From Nitrosomonas sp. (lineage in GTDB: Bacteria; Pseudomonadota; Gammaproteobacteria; Burkholderiales; Nitrosomonadaceae), in the NCBI GenBank assembly GCA_020852475.1, contig JADZAR010000159.1, forward strand, positions 1 to 43,047: a stretch of DNA of 43,047 nt. The letters are read 5' to 3'. Below, one piece after another: positions 14,691-21,316 of the stretch. Each line of letters opens with the position of its first letter. Within the stretch, counting starts at the first letter, position 1. Under the pieces are notes generated by a model. It was not told where the DNA came from. It made no database searches and saw only the letters and a list, made by a program, of their open reading frames with translations. The position numbers and the translations under genes are program-made.

Positions 14691-16816
14691 GAAATTCTCT
14701 CCCAGAGAGTCACTTCTGACAACGTATGCTGGTGTTTGTGACTTGTTTCCCGAATGACGAACGGCACCTGTTGCGGTCCCTGTATCAGTCTGAAATGCTG
14801 GCCTAGTACTTCTTTCAGACCATCCAGCGTGGTGAAGTTTTCGCCATCGCGTTTAAAACCACCGATCCAGAATTCCCGCCGGGTATGTTCGGTGAGCCAG
14901 GTATAGGGTGAGGCAATCATCAGCAATCCGCCAGGATTAATGCGTGTATGAATCGAATGAAGTAATTTGACCGGTTCATAAAGACGATCGATCAGGTTGG
15001 CTGCCAGAATCAGATCATAGCCCGAAAACAGCGGCTTCAGATTGCAGGCGTCGCCCTGATAAAACTCGACTTTGTTCTTGACGTTTTCCAGACCCAGGCC
15101 GGTCAGGGTGCGCTCTCTGTAAAACACCAGATCACCTTCATCAATCAGCGTATAACGCAGTATGCCTTGTTGCGCCAGCTGTACACCCTGACCGATAAAG
15201 CGCGCCGAAAAGTCGATGCCTGTCACGTGATTGAAATGACGCGCAAGCTCAAATGTGGCGCGACCTGATGCACACCCCAGATCCAGCGCTTTTCCGGCCG
15301 GCCGGTCACCCATGGCTTTGATCGCGATTTCAGCAAGCGCCCGGGGGAAATTGGGCACGTCAAAATAGGTATCGCCATAATGAAATTCAGCGTATTCCGA
15401 TAGCAGTTTGTCGGTTTCGTAGTTTGATGTCTGTATCGCAGCTGGCGCATCGGAAACGACATAGCGAAAACCGGCGTGCTGAAAAAAATGCCTGCGGAAA
15501 GCGTAGCGCGAACTGCGCAGTGTTTCGTTACCGCAGGAAATCCACGAACCGCCCTTGATCAGATTATGCTGATTGTCAAAAGTCGGCGTGGTGAAATCAT
15601 CGTACAAGGGATGTACGTCAAAACCTTCAAAAGGATAAGTTGGCGTCTCCGTCCATTGCCAGACATTGCCAATGACATCGTAAAAATCCCCTTGTGGAAA
15701 TGCATTAACCGGACAACTGGATGCGTAATAATCAAGATGCAGATTACCCGCTGCCGGTTTGTCATGCGGCACTTCAGACAATCCCGCCAGATCGTATAGG
15801 CGGTACCATTCGTCTTCGGTAGGCAATCTGACGGGCTGACCGGTTTTTTTGGCTTTCCAGTTGCAAAAAGCCTTGGCTTCATGATAGTTGACGTCAACCG
15901 GCCAGTCCCATGGCATGGGAATTTCATCCGTCATGGTGCGCATGAACCAGTCATTGCCCTTCCTGACCCAGAAGGTCGGCTGCTCGGCCTTGCTGAAGTT
16001 GCGCCACGAAAGACCTTCTTCCTCCCAGTAACGATCCGTTTGATAACCGCTGTCCTTGATAAAGGACAGGTATTCCTGATTACTGACAAGATATTTGCTG
16101 GCCTGAAAAGCAGCCACATCGGCACTATGCGCGCCGTACTCATTGTCCCAACCGTAATGCTGATGCGTGGCCTTGTTTTTACCGATCGCTACCGCGCCAG
16201 CAGGTACACTGATCAGCTCATTTTCCGGCGCGGCGCCTGTTTTCTCGCAAGGCATCCAGTCTTCGTGCGGTTGAACATATTCCAGGGCATGCTGGCGGAT
16301 CAATACTGACGAAGTCTCCAGATGAATCTGTTCATGCTCTATGCCCATGAGAATCGGCCAGAAAGGACTCCCCCAGGTAATTGGCAATGTCAGCGGTAAA
16401 TCACTGATTAGTTGATCCACCCTGTTGCGCATTTTTCTGCGATATTCGGTGACTTCCGTGGCAGTGGGCCAGTCGTAATGCTTGTTATCGAGGTCGTCCC
16501 AGCTCATTTCATCCACGCCGACCGCGAACATGGATTCAAAACGCGGATTGATGCGCTCGGTAATCAAGCCGGCCAATATCAATTTGTTCACAAAGAAAGT
16601 CGCGGTGTGGCCATAATAGAAAATCAGCGGATGGCGCAGTGCAATGGGTTTTTTATAATACGCGGCGTCGTTGCGCAGTGTTTTAAACAGTTGCTCGTAA
16701 CAATCCAGCGTACCGTGAAAATAAGCGCGTATCTCTTCGCGCTTGGCATTGACGTCATCGCCATAAAGCAATGGTGTTCTTTGAATCTGTGGTCTAGGCA
16801 TATTCTTTATAGTCAA
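14687..16816 (-). CDS. ovoA: OvoA: 5-histidylcysteine sulfoxide synthase with C-terminal methyltransferase
   Basis: This 709-residue bifunctional enzyme has the full OvoA layout. A DinB-like domain (about 25-185) carries the iron ligands His70 (YYGHTATF) and His161/His165 in IEHEQIHLE, the HX3HXE motif. A formylglycine-generating-enzyme-like sulfoxide synthase domain follows (about 200-455, with GNVWQWTE and KGGSWISCGN). The C-terminal SAM methyltransferase domain (about 500-705) has the glycine motif LDLGCASGRATF. The first two domains join cysteine to C5 of histidine and oxidise the sulfur; the last methylates the imidazole of 5-thiohistidine to give ovothiol A. The fused methyltransferase separates it from ergothioneine EgtB. 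It is coupled to the downstream lyase gene. Confidence 0.95.
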   Translation of the reverse strand: MTIKNMPRPQIQRTPLLYGDDVNAKREEIRAYFHGTLDCYEQLFKTLRNDAAYYKKPIALRHPLIFYYGHTATFFVNKLILAGLITERINPRFESMFAVGVDEMSWDDLDNKHYDWPTATEVTEYRRKMRNRVDQLISDLPLTLPITWGSPFWPILMGIEHEQIHLETSSVLIRQHALEYVQPHEDWMPCEKTGAAPENELISVPAGAVAIGKNKATHQHYGWDNEYGAHSADVAAFQASKYLVSNQEYLSFIKDSGYQTDRYWEEEGLSWRNFSKAEQPTFWVRKGNDWFMRTMTDEIPMPWDWPVDVNYHEAKAFCNWKAKKTGQPVRLPTEDEWYRLYDLAGLSEVPHDKPAAGNLHLDYYASSCPVNAFPQGDFYDVIGNVWQWTETPTYPFEGFDVHPLYDDFTTPTFDNQHNLIKGGSWISCGNETLRSSRYAFRRHFFQHAGFRYVVSDAPAAIQTSNYETDKLLSEYAEFHYGDTYFDVPNFPRALAEIAIKAMGDRPAGKALDLGCASGRATFELARHFNHVTGIDFSARFIGQGVQLAQQGILRYTLIDEGDLVFYRERTLTGLGLENVKNKVEFYQGDACNLKPLFSGYDLILAANLIDRLYEPVKLLHSIHTRINPGGLLMIASPYTWLTEHTRREFWIGGFKRDGENFTTLDGLKEVLGQHFRLIQGPQQVPFVIRETSHKHQHTLSEVTLWERIS

Positions 16817-16839
16817 TTCATTATTTGGATTTGGCGGGT

Positions 16840-16845
16840 ATTATA
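16840..16845 (-). promoter_or_regulatory. Perfect -10 box TATAAT upstream of ovoA
   Basis: TATAAT on the minus strand ends 24 bases before the ovoA ATG, which would leave a short leader of roughly 16 bases. No good -35 hexamer lies 16-18 bases further upstream (GATAAA at 17), so the promoter may be weak or depend on an activator. Confidence 0.4.
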
Positions 16846-16924
16846 ACGCTTCAAAGAATTGTTTATCACTTGCATCAAGCAAATTAAGTCCCTCATGTCA
16901 TTGGGGATTTTAAATGCAATACGT

Positions 16925-16953
16925 TCTGACAGGGCAAGTACGCTGTCTGACAG
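16925..16953. repeat. Direct repeats TCTGACAG, 21 bases apart
   Basis: TCTGACAG occurs at 16925-16932 and 16946-16953. The second copy is the right arm of the near-palindrome CTGTC-T-GACAG. The 21-base period equals two helical turns, which would put two protein contacts on the same DNA face. It lies between the ovoA and PilZ-gene promoters. Operator function is inference. Confidence 0.3.
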
Positions 16954-17051
16954 TCATTCGTTTCGATCAATAATGTGAACTTGGAAAACGCCAACCAGGC
17001 GTGCGATCAGAACGCCTCGCGCGCTGCGCGGACAATAAGTTGAGAGACATA

Positions 17052-17080
17052 TTGATTCAATTGTATTTAATTGATAGCAT
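17052..17080 (+). promoter_or_regulatory. Candidate sigma-70 promoter TTGATT-N17-TAGCAT
   Basis: A -35-like TTGATT and a -10-like TAGCAT (four of six consensus bases each) have an optimal 17-base spacer. Transcription would begin near 17087, about 60 bases before the preferred ATG of the PilZ-domain gene. Confidence 0.4.
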
Positions 17081-17145
17081 TGGAATTTTTAACGTTTTTG
17101 AGAATCTGCAAACGCTCACCATGCCTGTCTGCGGATAGTAGTCTT

Positions 17146-18177
17146 ATGATAAACGAACGGCGCAACTTCTACCGACTGCTGAATGTTCAACCCGATGCTA
17201 CGCTGTCGGTGATTACAAGCTGTCATCGTGTTCTGATGCAGAAACTGCATCAATGCGTCGATCAGGATTATGCCAATACGCGGGCGCATATACTGAATAC
17301 CGCTTTGATCGTCCTGCAGGACCCGTTAAAACGTAGCACCTATGATCGTCGGCTACGCAAACAGTATTCGATCAGAAAATTGAGTCTGGGTTCTTTTGCT
17401 TCAAAGTCGGCTACCCATGCGTTGGGACAGGAGGGTAAAATGGCCGCCGGCAACCGGCGCAATTATTACCGTATATTGCAGATTCAGCCTGATGCACCGA
17501 CGGCTGCCATCATTGCCAGTTACACCGCATTAGCAGACTATCCTTTGCAGAACCAGGATCTTCTGAGCGAGGCTTTTGCCGTACTGGCGAATCCGGCGAT
17601 ACGCCTGCGCTATGACGACTTTCTCGCTGGCCGCATTCATCCGCGACCAGAACAATCACCATCTGCAAGCCAGTATGGTGCATTGACTCGAAGAATCAAT
17701 GTAAGCACCAGTAAACACCCATGCACCCAATCGGAAACGACAGCAGCTCTGTATCATTGCGTCTTTTGCCATACGCCGTTTGTGTATCAGCTGACGCTTT
17801 ATCCAAGCGCATTATGCCTGGAATGCGGCAGTCCTTTGCCCATTGCGACTATTATCGATCAAAGCGGATTGTGCAGCCAAAATCATCGCGCTTGCGAGCG
17901 TACCAGCGCCGCTGGAGCTCTTGCATTTTATCTGTGTTGGCCTGATACGCCGCGCCATGGCGTGCTGCAGGATTTATCGCCGAAAGGCATGGGTTTTTTA
18001 ACGCGCTCACCGCTGGGTGTTGGCAACGTCATTAAAATAGAAACGCCGCATTTCAGTGCGATTGCGGAAGTTATGCGTATCCAGCAGGCAAAAGACGACT
18101 ATGTTTCCGCCGGCGCACGCTTTCTGACGGTAAAATTTACACAGGAACGCGGCAATTTTATTGTTGCGCAGGCATGA
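17146..18177 (+). CDS. Double degenerate J-domain, zinc-ribbon and PilZ protein, unknown function
   Basis: The track begins at a TTG (17071). The ATG at 17146 (MINERRNFYRLL) is preferred because the first domain starts there, giving 343 residues. Two J-like segments begin RNFYRLLNVQPDA (about 6-70) and RNYYRILQIQPDAP (about 105-165). Both end in a J-domain-like YDxxL but lack the HPD motif needed to stimulate Hsp70, so they are probably protein-binding only. A zinc ribbon follows (CVFC...CLEC, Cys205, 208, 224, 227). The C-terminal PilZ domain (about 248-340) has RACER (Arg248, Arg252) and DLSPKG, matching the RxxxR and D/NxSxxG c-di-GMP-binding motifs. It converges on the nucleotidyltransferase gene with only six bases between stops. 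Its target is unknown. Confidence 0.75.
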   Translation: MINERRNFYRLLNVQPDATLSVITSCHRVLMQKLHQCVDQDYANTRAHILNTALIVLQDPLKRSTYDRRLRKQYSIRKLSLGSFASKSATHALGQEGKMAAGNRRNYYRILQIQPDAPTAAIIASYTALADYPLQNQDLLSEAFAVLANPAIRLRYDDFLAGRIHPRPEQSPSASQYGALTRRINVSTSKHPCTQSETTAALYHCVFCHTPFVYQLTLYPSALCLECGSPLPIATIIDQSGLCSQNHRACERTSAAGALAFYLCWPDTPRHGVLQDLSPKGMGFLTRSPLGVGNVIKIETPHFSAIAEVMRIQQAKDDYVSAGARFLTVKFTQERGNFIVAQA

Positions 18178-18183
18178 TACCTG

Positions 18184-19287
18184 TCAGCGCATCATTGCCT
18201 TGCTTTTTGCCTCAATGGCGCGCACTGTTTTATAAAGCAGGTGCGGTAACAAGATATGCAGTGGCATGCGTATCAGATGACTGCGCAAGTAGAGTATCCA
18301 GCGCGCCAGCGCAGCCCGTTTCATCGGCCTGTCCGGGTGCTGTGGAAACAGGGCCAGCGGAACCAGCCGGTGCATTATCCTGCGTTTCAAGCTGCCGGGT
18401 TTTGCATGTAACTGATCCGCAACGCCTTCCGGCACAGGCGTCTTGAAAATCAGCTGACTGAAATAAAGACCGTAATACAGGATGCATCCCAGTTTCAGTT
18501 GATTGGCGCGATCAATGAGTAGCTTCCAGAAATCGTTATTCTGACGACTGAAAAAAAGCAGCAAGTCATGCAAATCCAGCAGATCGCGCAAATCGTCGGC
18601 CAATTCATTATTCTGAAAAAGATTCAGCGCGCAATGCAGCGTCATGTCGATCGGGCAGAGTAGTCTCACCTTGGCGAGCGATGTTGTCTGCGCATTTGCA
18701 AACAACAATCCGCTATCAATTTTTAACCGGCTGGTCAATGGTGCAAGGGTATGATGGATGTCGACCTCGGTTTCCCGTTCAGCGTGGATAAGCGGTGGAA
18801 TCTCATGACTCCAGACACGATAGTAGTGCTCGTCATATACTGAAATCTGACGATGCCGCCATCCCTTCACCTTGAGTAGTGATTCGATATCGGCCAGATC
18901 GTCAGCAGGAACCAGCAGGTCGAGATCAACCGACAGTCTGCCTTCGGCATAAGGCAAGCCAGTCAGTGCATAGGCAGCGCCTTTGAGCGCAACAATGGTG
19001 GTATCAAAATCCTCCAGCGCCCATAAAATTCTGTCCAGTTCCCACAGCGCCGATTGTCGTAGCTTGGTGGCCTGAATCAACGCGGATGTCAGCTGATTTG
19101 TCGTCCGTAGCGGCGCGCACGCCCAAAGGTCGTATTCTTTTACCAGCAAAGCCAGGCGTCCCAGCAGTTTTACGCGTCTCGCCAGCCGGATTAACAACTC
19201 CCATTCTGCATTCGTGTAATGCGCAAGGCATGCCGGGTTTGTCAGCGCTGCAAGCAGAATCTGATGATGGCGGTAGTCAGGATTCAT
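18184..19287 (-). CDS. Family-5 nucleotidyltransferase of the HprK-related (HPr-rel-A-like) system
   Basis: This 367-residue protein resembles the uncharacterised nucleotidyltransferase family NTP_transf_5. The motifs seen are a helical N-terminal region, ALKGAAY (about 100-106), the metal-binding DLDLL (Asp121, Asp123) followed by PADDL, and a third acidic site in EVDIHHT (Asp176). The C-terminus is helical and basic. The start overlaps the kinase gene by 11 bases, so the two are coupled. Genes of this family often sit beside HprK-like kinases and PqqD-like proteins, including in lasso-peptide tailoring clusters. A nucleotidyl transfer to a peptide, protein or small molecule is predicted, but the substrate is unknown. 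Confidence 0.8.
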   Translation of the reverse strand: MNPDYRHHQILLAALTNPACLAHYTNAEWELLIRLARRVKLLGRLALLVKEYDLWACAPLRTTNQLTSALIQATKLRQSALWELDRILWALEDFDTTIVALKGAAYALTGLPYAEGRLSVDLDLLVPADDLADIESLLKVKGWRHRQISVYDEHYYRVWSHEIPPLIHAERETEVDIHHTLAPLTSRLKIDSGLLFANAQTTSLAKVRLLCPIDMTLHCALNLFQNNELADDLRDLLDLHDLLLFFSRQNNDFWKLLIDRANQLKLGCILYYGLYFSQLIFKTPVPEGVADQLHAKPGSLKRRIMHRLVPLALFPQHPDRPMKRAALARWILYLRSHLIRMPLHILLPHLLYKTVRAIEAKSKAMMR

Positions 19288-20185
19288 CGGTCAACTGATG
19301 CAGTGCAGTGGTAACTTCATCCAAATCGGAATAGGTCAGCGTATAGCAATCGCACTGGGCAACCAGCTGCTCAACTGCGCGAAATCCGCTTGTACCAAGC
19401 ACTTCATAGTTGAAGGCGTTACTGGCCAGCAGCATGAACGCTTCGGCATCGGCAATGGGTTCCAGTTGTGTCGTTGCTTGTGCAATCCATTTGGGAAAAA
19501 TAATCCAGCGGGCTTTTGCTGTATTTTCAGACAAGCGCATGCTTTCCTCGGGCGGACGAACATGTGCGACAGTGCCTTTGTGTGTATTCGGTATCGACTG
19601 ACCGATTATGGCCTTCGGTAGAAGCTTGCGGATCACTGCGATGGATTCATTCTTCAGCGGCATCAGGCGAGGTATCGGATAAAAAACACCACGCCGGTAA
19701 TCCATTAATCCAAATTCGTCGGAAAATAGGCGGAATCCACGATGACACAATGCTGTGCACAGTGTGGTCTTGCCGCTGCCCGGCCAGGCCGGAAACAGGA
19801 TCGTCGCGCCTTTTTTTTCAACTACCGCGGAATGCAGCAATAAAAGATGATTGACGCGAACGGCTATCGCAAGATTGATTCCCCATTCCAGCACAGCCAG
19901 CGCCTGTTCTTCCGGAAAACTTTCAAAGGGAGATTGACCATCAATCAGAAAACGGACATTCAATCTCAATGGATTTCTGATTGAACGTTCGGTATTGATG
20001 CGTACATGAAACTCGATAATTTCGTCATGCACCAGCCGGTAGTGACTGTATAGCCCATAGAGCTGTTTGATGAGCGGCAGGTGTTGCGTGTTTATCCGCA
20101 CATTGAAAGGGCCCATCGCTACCTTGAGGCCCTGGTTCTGCAGCAGCATGCGGAATTCCTGAAATGGAACCTGATTGACCGTCAT
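19277..20185 (-). CDS. HprK-related serine kinase
   Basis: This is a 302-residue kinase-like protein resembling the catalytic domain of HPr kinase/phosphorylase. The P-loop PAWPGSGKTT is at about 132-141, preceded by LLHSAVVEKKGATILF as in HprK, and followed by the acidic LFSDEFGLMD (about 153-162) in the place of the HprK catalytic Asp region. The N-terminal 110 residues differ from classical HprK. It lies 11 bases after the PqqD-like gene and overlaps the nucleotidyltransferase. No HPr or EI gene is in the window. The HprK-related kinase A family model describes this arrangement, as recalled. A protein or peptide serine may be the target, as in phosphorylated lasso peptides. Confidence 0.85.
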   Translation of the reverse strand: MTVNQVPFQEFRMLLQNQGLKVAMGPFNVRINTQHLPLIKQLYGLYSHYRLVHDEIIEFHVRINTERSIRNPLRLNVRFLIDGQSPFESFPEEQALAVLEWGINLAIAVRVNHLLLLHSAVVEKKGATILFPAWPGSGKTTLCTALCHRGFRLFSDEFGLMDYRRGVFYPIPRLMPLKNESIAVIRKLLPKAIIGQSIPNTHKGTVAHVRPPEESMRLSENTAKARWIIFPKWIAQATTQLEPIADAEAFMLLASNAFNYEVLGTSGFRAVEQLVAQCDCYTLTYSDLDEVTTALHQLTDES

Positions 20186-20196
20186 GCTTTGAATCG

Positions 20197-20472
20197 CTAA
20201 CTTTCCTTTTTAATTAAACCCAATGCATCAAAATGATAGAGTATTTTTTCAATATTGTCTTGAAAGTTTTTATCCGGCGCCTGTCCGGATTGCCTGCTCA
20301 GATAGTCACAGATTTCCTCGGTTGAAGCCGGGCGCTGGCTTAAAAAAGACAGCATATCCATACTTGTCTGATTAAAAAAATGCGTCTTTCCGGAATCGGG
20401 CTGAAACACCGTATATTCATCATTCCAATTCGCAACCAGCAGCATGCGAAAATTATTCGATAGCCAGCGCAT
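20197..20472 (-). CDS. PqqD-like peptide chaperone of the HprK-related system
   Basis: This is a 91-residue PqqD/RRE-fold protein: an N-terminal beta meander (FRMLLVANWNDEYTVFQPDS), a turn (TSMDMLSFLSQRPASTEEICDYL) and C-terminal helices (DNIEKILYHFDALGLIKKES). PqqD-type domains bind the leader of peptide substrates and present them to modifying enzymes. There is no radical SAM partner here; the neighbours are a kinase and a nucleotidyltransferase. The gene is 36 bases after the Tat-signal-like protein gene and 11 bases before the kinase gene. The family assignment is good; the peptide it would bind has not been identified. Confidence 0.8.
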   Translation of the reverse strand: MRWLSNNFRMLLVANWNDEYTVFQPDSGKTHFFNQTSMDMLSFLSQRPASTEEICDYLSRQSGQAPDKNFQDNIEKILYHFDALGLIKKES

Positions 20473-20508
20473 TGAGTGTGCGAATTCTTTCTGAGGCTTT
20501 AATTTGTA

Positions 20509-20988
20509 TCACAGTATCATCAGATTATCGAAAGCACTTGTCTTGGCCGCAATAGAGGTAAAAGCCGCTCCCGAAATCATGATGCCGCCAAGCATATGAC
20601 AATTTTCCAATTGTTCATTTTTTTTTGCCAGGATTGTTGCGGGATCATCGGTAAGCGGATGTATCGGCGGATTGGTAATCAGGGTATACCCCGGCGTATC
20701 GCCCAGATCATACGCGCCGCTATCCAGTTTCTCCTTCGGCAGCACACAAAGCAATTGAGGGCCATTGCCCATATTGACAAAGACAGCTTCGGTGATCGAA
20801 GCGGCTTCTCCGGTAATATTGCTGGTACGCGCCAAAGCTGCGCCACTGTATAACGTCATAACGACAGGAAGTGCAGCGCCGCCTTTTAGCAGCATTCTTC
20901 TTTTCTGTTTTTTCGCGCTGCTTTGTTGACACATTTTTTGCGCGGACGCTGAATGATTGTTTTGTTCGAATAATTTATCTTTATCCAT
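20509..20988 (-). CDS. Tat-signal-like exported protein, candidate substrate of the adjacent modification genes
   Basis: This 159-residue protein is not recognised as a known family. Its N-terminal third is polar, followed by KRRMLLKGGAALPVVMTLYSG and ALA/RTS. That is a twin-arginine signal pattern (Arg30-Arg31, a hydrophobic stretch, an ALA cleavage site at about 53), though the n-region is long. A start at Met19 (20934) would shorten it. The mature part is about 105 residues with only two Cys (PQLLCVLP and LENCHMLGG) and a hydrophobic, Ala/Ser/Thr-rich end. It is the first gene of the operon, with AGAAGAG about 11 bases before the ATG. Its place directly before pqqD-like and kinase genes makes it a plausible substrate, but this is inference only. 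Confidence 0.65.
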   Translation of the reverse strand: MDKDKLFEQNNHSASAQKMCQQSSAKKQKRRMLLKGGAALPVVMTLYSGAALARTSNITGEAASITEAVFVNMGNGPQLLCVLPKEKLDSGAYDLGDTPGYTLITNPPIHPLTDDPATILAKKNEQLENCHMLGGIMISGAAFTSIAAKTSAFDNLMIL

Positions 20989-21316
20989 ACGACTTAATCT
21001 CTTCTGTTAAAAGCGCTAACTAAAAATTTTTGCTGCTGTTTTTTCAACGGCAGATCAAAGGCAACATGACTATTCAATCATCATAAAAAAATGTGGAACC
21101 CAATTTAACACGCACGCTGGACACCTATTGCGCGAAAAATGCACAGACTGTCCTTATTTAATATACAAGCAATTTTCGGGCCAGTTTTGATAAAAAATTA
21201 TATCTCTTTGAAAATAAGAATATTTAAATATTGTCTTGCCCGTTCATGAAGAATCAGGGTTTGAGGTGTAAAAAAAATCGACACCTTTCTTGATCCCACG
21301 AATAGAAATCCGCGCA
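20989..21316. other. Intergenic region between the czcA stop and the Tat-signal gene
   Basis: About 330 AT-rich bases with no supportable ORF. It must contain the promoter for the minus-strand operon starting at 20988. A six-base inverted repeat (AGGTGT / ACACCT) flanks a run of A near 21263-21285, but it has no following T-run, so no convincing czcA terminator was seen. Confidence 0.5.

Larger units (their letters stand above)
16817..17145. other. Divergent intergenic region between ovoA and the PilZ-domain gene
   Basis: About 330 bases between divergently read genes. It holds a minus-strand -10 box for ovoA, a plus-strand promoter, and a pair of direct repeats, each listed separately. The track start of the plus gene at 17071 is a TTG inside this region and is not favoured. 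Confidence 0.6.

Noticed and set aside
17071-17145. Upstream TTG extension of the PilZ-domain protein
   Set aside because: The extra 25 residues show no family match, and the candidate -10 box overlaps the TTG region; the ATG at 17146 begins the first domain.
21263-21285. AGGTGT/ACACCT inverted repeat downstream of czcA
   Set aside because: The A-run is in the loop rather than after the stem in the minus direction, so it does not make an intrinsic terminator.
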